DNA of 64,000 nucleotides from Lujinxingia vulgaris. GTDB lineage: Bacteria > Myxococcota_A > Bradymonadia > Bradymonadales > Bradymonadaceae. The notes below the pieces were generated by a model, which searched no databases, was not told where the DNA came from, and was given only the letters and a program-made list of their open reading frames with translations. The stretch covers positions 186,001 through 250,000 of the forward strand of contig NZ_VOSL01000054.1 of assembly GCF_007997005.1 (NCBI RefSeq), written 5' to 3'. How positions within the stretch are numbered: position 1 is the stretch's first letter; each line of letters opens with the position of its first letter. A program made the translations under genes and the position numbers. Positions 53,066-61,143 of the stretch are shown in pieces.

Positions 53066-53380
53066 GTCTCCCCCAGGTTCTGGTTGTCTCAGATCCATCC
53101 AGGGTTGCGAACCTCATCGCCTGGACCAGACGGCATCGCATCACCGCCTGGCCGCGCCCGGGGCGACCGCCGGTCATGTCGCAACACAGGTCCACACGAC
53201 GCCTCGACACACCGGCCCTCGCAACCCCTAAAAAATCTACGCGCCGCCTCCCGAGTTGCGAGTCCCAATCGCCCCGGCCCGCCGGCCCCTCCCTTTTGGC
53301 CCCACGCCCCGCACCGCGCCCCACCAACGGGACGCGCCAAATGCGCCCTCACCACGCGCGCGTTTCCGCATTGTGGGCCC
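53066..53380. other. Intergenic region, nothing recognisable
   Basis: 315 nt between the STAS-like gene and the outer-membrane barrel gene, both minus strand. It is C-rich on the plus strand and has no clear promoter, terminator or RNA gene. Frames here are antisense to no known gene and lack ribosome sites. Confidence 0.35.
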
Positions 53381-54643
53381 TCAGAAGAACCCGCGAAACT
53401 GCACGTAATAGAACCCGCCGTAAGCCCCGAATTCACTGCCGATCTCCGGCTGCGGCATCAGGCTCACGCGCTCGCCAATCCCCTCAAACGCCCCGAAACT
53501 CACGTCGGAGTTATCCGACAACGCATAAAAAACCGAGGGGCCCACAAGCACACTGCCATCGAGCAGGTTGACCTGCGCCGTCACATTCGCCTGCAGCCGC
53601 CCCTCCCCCTGATACCCCACCATCGCGCCGGCGTAGTGCTTGCCCAGGTAGTACGACTCCCCGCGGGCAAGCGCCTCCTGAACCGCCGGCTCAAGATAAC
53701 GCTCCGCCTCACGGACCCCTGTGCCGTTGTAATGGTACTCCGCGCTCACCACCCAGCTCTGCCGCAGAACATCCGCGCCGAGCGTCACCCTGGGTCGAAA
53801 CCCGGTGCGCGCATCGCGCTCCAGCGGCACATAGCCCTGCGCCCGCGCTTTCCACGACGAGAAGTCGTAGCTCGCCCCGAACAAGAGCGCGGCGCGCTTC
53901 CAGAACCGCCCGCCGCCGACCGACACATCCGCATCACCCATGGTGCGCGACGCCCGCAACCCAAAGGAAGCATCCTCCCAGCCCCCCCGATCCGAGACCA
54001 CCATATCGAGCTCCACCCCGGCGCCCGGGTAGACGAGCACGCGCGCGGCGTCGACGCCGGGCTTCTCGGTCTGATCGAGCTCCAGCGGGCTGAACTGCGC
54101 CCACACATCGGCCACCGGAAAGAGCATGGAGCGCCCCCAGGTGATCGCCTGACGCCCGACCACCACCTCGCCCCAGGGCGCAAAATAACGCAGCACCAGC
54201 CGGTCCACGTCGTGGGTCAGACGCACGCCGGGCTCATCGATCAGATCCCACTCCCAGTCCACGCTGCGCGCCGGCGTGACGCTGCTTCCGAGGCCGTAAC
54301 TTCCGCCCTCCTCAAGCAGGGCTCCCGAGACCACGCGCGACAACAGACGTTGATCAAACTCCACCATCAGCGCCCCCCCGAGGCTGGCTCGCCATTGCAG
54401 TCGGAGCGCCTGACCGTGCAAACCACCGTAGGTGGCATCCCCCTCAATGCCCGGCCGCACCACCCCGCCGGCGCTCTGCACATAGCCGCCCAGGCTCAAC
54501 CCGTAGCCCTCCCCCTCCAACAACTCCCAGGCGCTCGCATCGCGCCCGGGCAGCAGCACCGCCGCCACGCAGAGCAGCGTCACAACCCCCATCCGGGTTC
54601 GCCAGCCTCCACCTTCGCGTCGCTCCCGAGATCTCCCATCCAT
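53381..54643 (-). CDS. Outer-membrane beta-barrel, DUF1302/alginate-export-like
   Basis: ATG 54643 follows GAGGAGGAGG at a good distance; upstream in-frame ATGs at 54706 and 54661 are less likely. 420 residues. A Sec signal (MGVVTLLCVAAVLLPGRDASA region) is followed by barrel strands such as GYGLSLGGYVQSAGGVV, VLRYFAPWGEVVVGRQAITWG, VDVWAQFSPLELD and a C-terminal YVQFRGFF. The GRQAITWG..DVWAQFSPLE..PGVDAARV pattern resembles DUF1302-type barrels that occur with LolA-like and transporter genes. It is last in the TetR-controlled operon, 59 nt after the ATPase gene, and would be the outer-membrane exit. Confidence 0.8.
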   Translation of the reverse strand: MDGRSRERREGGGWRTRMGVVTLLCVAAVLLPGRDASAWELLEGEGYGLSLGGYVQSAGGVVRPGIEGDATYGGLHGQALRLQWRASLGGALMVEFDQRLLSRVVSGALLEEGGSYGLGSSVTPARSVDWEWDLIDEPGVRLTHDVDRLVLRYFAPWGEVVVGRQAITWGRSMLFPVADVWAQFSPLELDQTEKPGVDAARVLVYPGAGVELDMVVSDRGGWEDASFGLRASRTMGDADVSVGGGRFWKRAALLFGASYDFSSWKARAQGYVPLERDARTGFRPRVTLGADVLRQSWVVSAEYHYNGTGVREAERYLEPAVQEALARGESYYLGKHYAGAMVGYQGEGRLQANVTAQVNLLDGSVLVGPSVFYALSDNSDVSFGAFEGIGERVSLMPQPEIGSEFGAYGGFYYVQFRGFF

Positions 54644-54702
54644 CTGCCGCCTCCTCCTCATTCCCACCCTCGCATCCCCCGGGCCCGTGCCCCCGCATCG
54701 AC

Positions 54703-55422
54703 TCACGCCCCCTCATCCCGCTCATCGGCCACCACCCGTCCCGAGTCGAGCCGGATCACCCGCCGCGCGCGCTCGATGACCATCTCGTCGTGGGTTGAAA
54801 ACACGAAGGTCACCCCGCGCTCCCGATTGAGCTCCAGCATCAAATCCAGCAGCGAAGCGCTCGTCGCGCTGTCGAGGTTTGCCGTGGGCTCATCCGCGAG
54901 CACGATGCGCGGGCGACTTCCCAGCGCTCGGACCACCGCGACGCGTTGCTGCTGCCCGCCGCTCATCTCGTGAGGTTTGCGATCTTTATATTCGGCCAGC
55001 CCCACCCGCTCAAAGAGCGGGTCGAGGATGGCGTGACGCTCCTCCCGGCTCACCCCCTGCATCAAGAGCACAAACTCGGCGTTTTCCCAGGCGGTGAGCA
55101 CCGGGATGAGGTTGTAGGCCTGAAACACAAAGCCGATATGCCCCAGCCGATACTCCGCGGCCTGCGTCCGGCTCATCCCACTGACCCGCTCCCCCTCAAT
55201 GCGCACCTCCCCGGAGCTCGGATCGTCGAGGCAACCGATCATGTTGAGCAGCGTCGTCTTTCCCGAGCCCGAGGGCCCGGCCAGGGCCGTAAACTCCCCG
55301 CGCTCCACCTTCAGGTTAATCCCCCGCAACGCCCGTACCTCCACCTCACCCTGATGGTAGATACGCTCCAGATCCCGCACCTCAATCAGGGGTGCGTCCT
55401 CGCCAGCTGCTGAATCACTCAT
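54703..55422 (-). CDS. ABC transporter ATPase, LolD/MacB type
   Basis: A 239-residue ATP-binding protein (the frame continues upstream to 55530, but the ATG at 55422 overlaps the permease stop by 4 nt). Motifs: Walker A AGPSGSGKTTLLNM, Q-loop FVFQAYNLIPVLTA, signature MSGGQQQRVAV, Walker B RIVLADEPTANLD, H-loop STHDEMV. This subfamily (LolD, FtsE, MacB) powers extraction or export of lipoproteins and lipids from the inner membrane. It is downstream of two permeases and a LolA-like protein. Confidence 0.95.
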   Translation of the reverse strand: MSDSAAGEDAPLIEVRDLERIYHQGEVEVRALRGINLKVERGEFTALAGPSGSGKTTLLNMIGCLDDPSSGEVRIEGERVSGMSRTQAAEYRLGHIGFVFQAYNLIPVLTAWENAEFVLLMQGVSREERHAILDPLFERVGLAEYKDRKPHEMSGGQQQRVAVVRALGSRPRIVLADEPTANLDSATSASLLDLMLELNRERGVTFVFSTHDEMVIERARRVIRLDSGRVVADERDEGA

Positions 55423-56651
55423 TCGTAGAACCTCATCGCCTGCGACGGCGCCAGGCGCATCGCCCGCACCGCCGGATACACCGCGCTGATCATCACCACG
55501 GCCAACACCATCGCCGACGCCAGGAGCCAACGCCCCGGCTCCAGATGACTGCGCACCACCAGGTCGTTCATCGCGATGCCCGCCATCTCCATATCGCCCG
55601 CCCCCATCGCCGCCATATCGATCCCCACCGAGGCGATCGTCAGATGCCCCGTAAGCCCCAGCACCAGGCCGGCGAGCATCCCGACCAGCGCCAGGTAGAA
55701 CGCCTCCCAGATCACGAGGCGTCCGACCTGCCCCGGCCCCACACCCAGCGCGCTGAGCAGGCCGTACTCCCGAACCCGCTCCATCACCGCCATCAAAAAG
55801 GTGTTGGCGATGGCAAAGAGCACGATCAAAAAGATCACCACAAAATAGATCCCGTTGACCGCCGCATCGAACTCCAGAAGCCCGCTCATCTCCGGGACGG
55901 CCTGCTGCCAGCTCAACACCTCCAGGGCCTGCGCGCCTTCGACCTTTTGCAACGCCGCGATCACCTCGTTCTGCGCCTCCACAGCGCTCACAAGCACGCC
56001 GACCTGCGTCAGCGCATCGCCCATGCCCACCGCCTCCTGCGCGAGCTTGAGCGGCGCGTAGGCCTGCAGGTCGGCCTCCCCTGCCATGCCGCTTGTGAGC
56101 AACCCGCTGACATAAAAGAGCGCCCGGGTGACCTCCCCGTCGACCCGCGAGGCCGTCAACACCACCTTATCGCCCACCTCCACACTCAAACGCTGCGCCA
56201 GCCCCTCGCTGATCACCACCGGCGAGTCGAGCTCTTCGGAGAAAAACTCCCCGGCCACGAGGTCCTCGCGCAGGTCGGCCAGGGCCTGCTCCCGCTCCAG
56301 CACAACCCCGCTCAGACGCACCGCCTCATTGCCGCGGGCGCTGGAGAGCAGACCGTTGATGATCACCCGCGGCATCACCGCCTCAACCTCGGGCATCGCC
56401 TCGGCGCGAGTCATCACCGGCTCCGGGTCGGCCACCACCACATCGCTGCCCTGCCCCTCCCACCAGCCCGCGCCATGCACCAGCACACTTCCCCCGGTGG
56501 CCTCCCGGGCCTTCTCCTCCATCCTCGCGTAGCTGTCGGCGCTGACCCCCATCGAGATCAGCATCAGCCCGTAGGAGAACGCGATCGCCGAGGCGATGAT
56601 CACCGTCCTCGTGCGATTTCTCCAAAGATTGCGCCAGGCGATCTTCCACAT
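55419..56651 (-). CDS. FtsX/MacB-type permease (second of two)
   Basis: ATG 56651 follows GGGGAGGAG; its start lies 2 nt after the stop of the other permease gene, and its stop overlaps the ATPase start. 410 residues with four membrane segments: one at 15-35 (IIASAIAFSYGLMLISMG), a large periplasmic domain about 45-270, then IYFVVIFLIVLFAIANTFLM, YLALVGMLAGLVLGLTGHL, and LLASAMVLAVVMISAVYP. MERVREYGLLSALGVGPGQ is the FtsX/MacB signature. Probably pairs with the other permease as a LolC/LolE-like heterodimer. Confidence 0.93.
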   Translation of the reverse strand: MWKIAWRNLWRNRTRTVIIASAIAFSYGLMLISMGVSADSYARMEEKAREATGGSVLVHGAGWWEGQGSDVVVADPEPVMTRAEAMPEVEAVMPRVIINGLLSSARGNEAVRLSGVVLEREQALADLREDLVAGEFFSEELDSPVVISEGLAQRLSVEVGDKVVLTASRVDGEVTRALFYVSGLLTSGMAGEADLQAYAPLKLAQEAVGMGDALTQVGVLVSAVEAQNEVIAALQKVEGAQALEVLSWQQAVPEMSGLLEFDAAVNGIYFVVIFLIVLFAIANTFLMAVMERVREYGLLSALGVGPGQVGRLVIWEAFYLALVGMLAGLVLGLTGHLTIASVGIDMAAMGAGDMEMAGIAMNDLVVRSHLEPGRWLLASAMVLAVVMISAVYPAVRAMRLAPSQAMRFYE

Positions 56652-56653
56652 CC

Positions 56654-57913
56654 TCAGCTCCTCCCCGAAATCGCCGGTGCGATCGCCACCCGCGCGCTCT
56701 GCGTGGCCGGCCACAGCCCGCATAATAGACTCACCACAACCATTACCACCGCCGGCTCCACGATCGTGCGCAGCTCCACCGCCGTGTAAATCCGCTCGTC
56801 AAAGGAGACCCCCATGTAGCTAAAGGAGGTCTGTGGCGAGAAGATCGACAAGTCCAGGCCGGCGCTGGCGTGGTAGAGGCTCAAGCCCGCGCCAAGCAGC
56901 ACCCCGAGCAGCGCTCCCATCACCCCGAGCACCACCGTCTCCAACACCACGATCCAGAAGAGCCGCCGCGGGCTCACCCCAATCGCCATCAACACCCCGA
57001 ACTCTCGGCGACGCTCCAACGCGCTCATGCGCTGGGTGTTCATAATGCCCAGACTCGCCACCAGGTAGATGATCAGATACATCACCGCGTTCGAGCTTCC
57101 GGTCAGCTCCACCATCTCCGCGATGCTCGGCAAGACCTCCTGCCAGGGCCGCACCGCCATCTCCTGATCGTTGACGATCTCTTCGATCACCGGCGAGAGC
57201 CGCTGCGCCAGCGCCGGCGCCTGCGAGAGGTCGGCGGCGCCAATCACCACCTCGTGCACCTGGCCCTCCAGCGCGCCCAGGTAGCGCGCCCGCTCCAGAT
57301 GCACATACGCCGCCTGCCGATCGATGATCGTGGTGCCGGTGCGCACCACCCCGACGACCTCAAACACATCGTTCCCCAGCGATCCGTCGGCGGCCTCCAG
57401 AAAAACCACCAGCTCATCGCCCACCTCGGCCTTGAGCTGACGCGCCAGGCGATCCCCGAGCACTACCTCCCCGGGCCCATCGACGATGTCCTGCTCCGAC
57501 AACCAGCGCCCCTGCACCACCGCCTCCTCCACCGGCGTGGCCTGCGCCTCAAGCTGCGGATCCACACCGAGGATCTGCGCGACCTGCGAGCGCTGCTCAT
57601 CGCCAAGCAGTCCAAAGAGGCGCACCCGAGCGCTCACCGCCTCCACCCCGGCTTCACCCTGCAGGCGCTCCAACCCCTGCGGCGTCATGGCAAAGGAGCG
57701 GTAGATCACCGGCTCTTCCACATAGTCGGCGCGCTCGATCTGAACCTGCAGCGAGTCCAGGGCGGTGCTCCCCCGCACCATCGCGCCCATCCACCCGTCG
57801 AGAAAACTCACCGTCCAGATCATCATCGCCACCGCCAGCGCCACCCCTCCCGAGGTCAGCACGCTGCGCCACCGGTTGCGCAATAGATTTCGCAGTGCCA
57901 GGCGCACGATCAT
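56654..57913 (-). CDS. FtsX/MacB-type permease (first of two)
   Basis: A 419-residue permease. Start ATG 57913 overlaps the LolA-like stop by 4 nt. RLALRNLLRNRWRSVLTSGGVALAVAMMIW is the N-terminal membrane helix with positive-inside residues; the periplasmic domain follows (residues about 45-275), then NAVMYLIIYLVASLGIMNT, the coupling helix SALERRREFGVLMAIGVSPRR and two further membrane helices. It is distinct in sequence from the second permease, which argues for a heteromer. The substrate is unknown; lipid or lipoprotein is inferred. Confidence 0.93.
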   Translation of the reverse strand: MIVRLALRNLLRNRWRSVLTSGGVALAVAMMIWTVSFLDGWMGAMVRGSTALDSLQVQIERADYVEEPVIYRSFAMTPQGLERLQGEAGVEAVSARVRLFGLLGDEQRSQVAQILGVDPQLEAQATPVEEAVVQGRWLSEQDIVDGPGEVVLGDRLARQLKAEVGDELVVFLEAADGSLGNDVFEVVGVVRTGTTIIDRQAAYVHLERARYLGALEGQVHEVVIGAADLSQAPALAQRLSPVIEEIVNDQEMAVRPWQEVLPSIAEMVELTGSSNAVMYLIIYLVASLGIMNTQRMSALERRREFGVLMAIGVSPRRLFWIVVLETVVLGVMGALLGVLLGAGLSLYHASAGLDLSIFSPQTSFSYMGVSFDERIYTAVELRTIVEPAVVMVVVSLLCGLWPATQSARVAIAPAISGRS

Positions 57914-58743
57914 CGCGTCCTCGCCACACGTCGTAAGCCCTGCCGCGTAAACGTTGAAGCATCCACGGGCACATCAAAGGCCATCTCCAGATACTCCATC
58001 CGCGTGTACTCCCCGGGCTCCGAGGGCCGCATCGTCATCACCCGCGGAAGTCGGCGCCCTCCCATCTGCGCGACCTCCGAGAACTCCATCGTCCGCTCCA
58101 CCTTTCCGCCCGAATAGAATCGGGCACGGCGCGGAAGCCCATCCTCGCTGCCAACCTCATAGACCACCTTCTCCCAGACCACCGGCGCCCCCTCTCTGGG
58201 CCGAAGCTCCACCTGGACCACCCGCTCCCCATCAAGCTCCGCCCACAGCAGCTCGGCATGGTAGTCGTCTTCAAGGCTCGTCTCGCGCATCAGATCGTCG
58301 TTGGAGAAGTGACTCCCCATCCACGACTCGCTCAACATCCCCGTCGGCACGCGAATCAGGCGGTCGGCACGCGGCGCGTAGTTCCAGAGCCCCTCCTCAG
58401 AGCGCAACGTCGCGGTGCCCGCCTCTCGCGCCGGCGACCGAATCACCATCAGCGCCTCATCGCGCCCCCGACTCCATTGCTCGATCTCCAGCTCCCGGGA
58501 GCCCCGCTCATTGACGACCGTCATCTTCAGCCGCCCCCGAGAGCTTGAGGCCATATAGAGGCGGTCAAGCCGCTCAAGCACCGCGCCCAGCTCCGGCAAC
58601 TCCGCCGCCTCTCCCGGAGCCTCTCCCGCCTCAGCATCCGCACGTCCGGCCTCCGGCGCCTTCGCCTCACTCCCCGCAGGCGCCCAGGCTGCCATCAACC
58701 CCAGCATCATCGCACACAGCCACCTTGAGCCTCGCTCCCTCAT
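57910..58743 (-). CDS. LolA-like outer-membrane lipoprotein-sorting protein
   Basis: ATG 58743 overlaps the TetR stop (ATGA) and GAGGAGA lies before it; 277 residues. A Sec signal (SRWLCAMMLGLMAAWAPAGSEA) is followed by a disordered Ala/Glu segment and then a LolA/LppX fold: GRLKMTVVNERGSRELEIEQWSR, RDEALMVIRSPAREAGTATLR, LWNYAPRADRLIRVP, MGSHFSNDDLMRE. The GSHFSNDDL strand is typical of the LolA-like family that accompanies RND or MacB transporters. It would carry a hydrophobic cargo across the periplasm between the permeases and the barrel. Confidence 0.9.
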   Translation of the reverse strand: MRERGSRWLCAMMLGLMAAWAPAGSEAKAPEAGRADAEAGEAPGEAAELPELGAVLERLDRLYMASSSRGRLKMTVVNERGSRELEIEQWSRGRDEALMVIRSPAREAGTATLRSEEGLWNYAPRADRLIRVPTGMLSESWMGSHFSNDDLMRETSLEDDYHAELLWAELDGERVVQVELRPREGAPVVWEKVVYEVGSEDGLPRRARFYSGGKVERTMEFSEVAQMGGRRLPRVMTMRPSEPGEYTRMEYLEMAFDVPVDASTFTRQGLRRVARTR

Positions 58744-59405
58744 CGCCTCTCCTCGTCTGCATCGACATCCCACGCCACCGCCTCATCAGGGCTCCAGAGG
58801 CGCCGGTACGCATCGAGCGCCCGCGTCAAAAACGCCTCCACATCGCGCTCCTCCATCGTATCGATATGCTCAAGCATCCATCGATCCGAGGCCTCTCCCA
58901 ACGCCATCGTCATCGTCACAAGCCAGGCCATCGGTACGTCCTCGCGCACAAGCCCCAGCTGCTGCCCTCGCTCCAACACACGCTCGGTGTGCCGCTCCCC
59001 CCACGCCTGGATCTTCGCCGCCGCCTTCTCCGAAAGCCCTCCCGGCCCTCCCTGCTTCAAGGAGCGCACCAGCCGCACATACCAGCTGTCCCGACGCAAC
59101 GCCTCCAACCCCAACCGCCCCATCCGCTCGATCTCCGACCAGAACGTCTCCTCGGTCAGCGCCTCCACATCAAACCCACCCACCCGGCTCAAGAAGCGCT
59201 CGCTGGCCTTCGTAAACACCGTCGCAAAGAGGTCCGCTTTGTCTTCAAAATAGTAATAGAGCGACCCCTTGCTGATCTTTGCCCGCCGAATGATCTGATT
59301 CACCGACGCCGATTCGTAGCCGCGCTCGGCAAACTCCTCACCGGCCGCCTCCAGGATCTCCTCCTGGCGCTCCCCATCCAGATTCTCAAAACGCGTCCTG
59401 ACCAC
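58740..59405 (-). CDS. TetR-family repressor of the transport operon
   Basis: The frame is open from ATG 59498, but a GTG at 59405 with AGGAG 8 nt before it gives the standard TetR start (MVRTRFENLDGERQEEILEAAGEEFAERGY), so 221 residues is preferred. The helix-turn-helix is SVNQIIRRAKISKGSLYYYFEDKADLF. The C-terminal ligand domain has a broad hydrophobic region. It is first in its operon and overlaps the LolA-like gene. A promoter (59532-59559) and a perfect 12-bp palindrome (59515-59526) stand upstream, indicating autoregulation. Confidence 0.92.
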   Translation of the reverse strand: MVRTRFENLDGERQEEILEAAGEEFAERGYESASVNQIIRRAKISKGSLYYYFEDKADLFATVFTKASERFLSRVGGFDVEALTEETFWSEIERMGRLGLEALRRDSWYVRLVRSLKQGGPGGLSEKAAAKIQAWGERHTERVLERGQQLGLVREDVPMAWLVTMTMALGEASDRWMLEHIDTMEERDVEAFLTRALDAYRRLWSPDEAVAWDVDADEERR

Positions 59406-59514
59406 GCTCTCTACTCCTGCTCTCAACGCTCTCGCGTTCGCTCCGACCGGCGACGCATGTAACACCACGTCTAGCTCGCCATGCTCTAAACCAACCATTC
59501 AAACCAATCGGTTC

Positions 59515-59526
59515 GACCAGCTGGTC
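59515..59526 (-). promoter_or_regulatory. Palindromic operator, probably of the TetR repressor
   Basis: GACCAGCTGGTC is a perfect 12-bp palindrome of the TetR-operator kind. It lies directly at and after the predicted start of transcription. A second, shorter dyad (AACC..GGTT, 59502-59513) stands beside it, one turn away. Confidence 0.6.
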
Positions 59527-59531
59527 TAGTC

Positions 59532-59559
59532 ATAATAAGATAAATTCATACGTAATCAA
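59532..59559 (-). promoter_or_regulatory. Promoter of the TetR-transport operon
   Basis: On the minus strand TTGATT (59554-59559) and TATTAT (59532-59537) are spaced 16 nt apart. The region is unusually AT-rich for this window. Confidence 0.55.
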
Positions 59560-59716
59560 GAGCGGCACAAATCAGCTGCCCGATCCTCACCGCCCATCAC
59601 GTCTTCGAGCGCGTGCCACGCCGGCGCACATCCGCGTGCCACGCGGTCAGGAACGAAGGGCTCAAGCCCTCAATGCCCCCCCTTGATTGCGATCACACAT
59701 CATCCCCCCTCTGGCG

Positions 59717-60967
59717 TCACTCCACCTCAAACACCATCCCCGCCCCCTCCAGGCGTTCGATCAACGCGCCGCCCAGCGCAGCTGCTGTGGTCAAAACGCC
59801 GCCCCCGACCGCCGCATCGCCGACCGCATCCTCCCCGTCGGCCAGCAGCATCGCCGACTCACTGAGCATCAACGCCGTCGCCCCGTAGCCCGGATCTTTG
59901 TCCGCCTCCACCCGCACCACCAGCGGGGCCTCTCCCGCCTTCATCGCCCCCACATCTTTCCAGCCGTACACCTTCACACAGAAGCGTCCCTCCTCCATCG
60001 TCTTCTCGGAGGGCCCCTCGCCGGCCGCCGGCAACACAAAGCGCCGCAGCAACGCCCGCGTCGGCTTAAAGGCAAGCCCCGCCACAAGGCCTCCCAACCC
60101 CAGGGTCATCGACCACGCTCCCACCGCCCCGCCGACCCCGCGCCCCAGCCGGACGACTTCGCCGTAACGAAAATCACGTCCATACTCAAAACCCCGGAGC
60201 GCATTGCTACGCCGGACCACCTTCTCGTTGACCCTCGCCATCATAAAGGGCCCCGTCCACGCCCCGATCGCCGGGTCAAAACGCGCCCGATCCTGCGGCG
60301 CCCGATCCGCGCCCGGCGCCTCCCCGGCCGGATAAAGCGCGTAGGGATCGGCCAGACGCTCCCGCACCGTCGCATCCCGCGACGCCCGCTCCACCGTCTC
60401 CGCCGCGCTCGCTACCGTCCCGCCCGAAAACCCGCCCCGGGCGTCCCACAAATAGAACTTCGCCAGACCCGCAGGCGCCTCCCACCGCCGCTGCGCCTCC
60501 TGCTGCAGGCGCAACACCCCGAGATCGCTGGGAATCGAGTCAAACCCGCAGCTATGCACAATGCGCACCCCCGCGCTCCGGGCGGCCTCGTGATAGTGCT
60601 CGATCATCTCCGCCACCCAGTCCATCTCACCGGTCAAATCGCAATAATCCGCCCCCTCCTCCACACACGCTTTGACCACCGCCTCCCCGTAGAGCGCGTA
60701 AGGCCCCACCGTCGTGCACACCACCCGGGTGCGCGCGGCCATCGCCCTCAAACTCTCCGCATCACCGACATCGGCCACGACAACACTCGGCGCCACGCCC
60801 CCCGAGGCAAGCTCGGCGATCAGCGCCTGCAACTTCGCCTCATTGCGCCCGGCCACCGCCCAGCGGCGCGCCCCGCCCTGCTGCGCCAGATAACGCGCCA
60901 CCAGACGCCCGGTAAACCCGGTCGCACCAAACACCACCACATCAAACTCGCGATCGCTCGAAACCAT
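59717..60967 (-). CDS. Saccharopine dehydrogenase-like (SCCPDH / trans-acting enoyl reductase type) protein
   Basis: ATG 60967 follows AAGGAGG; 416 residues. The NAD-binding start is EFDVVVFGATGFTGRLVARYLAQQG, then VVADVGDAESLRAM and TTVGPYALYGEAVVKACVEEGADYCDLTGE, which are the SCCPDH/trans-acting enoyl reductase pattern. A hydrophobic segment near 290-310 (SMTLGLGGLVAGLAFKPTR) is also typical. Members reduce double bonds in polyketide lipids in mycobacteria, but saccharopine chemistry itself is not proven. Divergently placed from the SLC13 gene. Confidence 0.85.
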   Translation of the reverse strand: MVSSDREFDVVVFGATGFTGRLVARYLAQQGGARRWAVAGRNEAKLQALIAELASGGVAPSVVVADVGDAESLRAMAARTRVVCTTVGPYALYGEAVVKACVEEGADYCDLTGEMDWVAEMIEHYHEAARSAGVRIVHSCGFDSIPSDLGVLRLQQEAQRRWEAPAGLAKFYLWDARGGFSGGTVASAAETVERASRDATVRERLADPYALYPAGEAPGADRAPQDRARFDPAIGAWTGPFMMARVNEKVVRRSNALRGFEYGRDFRYGEVVRLGRGVGGAVGAWSMTLGLGGLVAGLAFKPTRALLRRFVLPAAGEGPSEKTMEEGRFCVKVYGWKDVGAMKAGEAPLVVRVEADKDPGYGATALMLSESAMLLADGEDAVGDAAVGGGVLTTAAALGGALIERLEGAGMVFEVE

Positions 60968-61143
60968 CCCATCCTCCTTCGCGTTGCCATCACCGATCAT
61001 CGTCGTTCTCACTCAACCTGCCTCGCCACGCCTACGGTCACAACCCACCTTGATACGTCGGCTGCTGCGCCCACCTTTTCTTCGTTCTTCATCACATCCA
61101 GGGGGATCTCCCTGCAGCCTCTATCTCAGTGGGCGACGAACTT

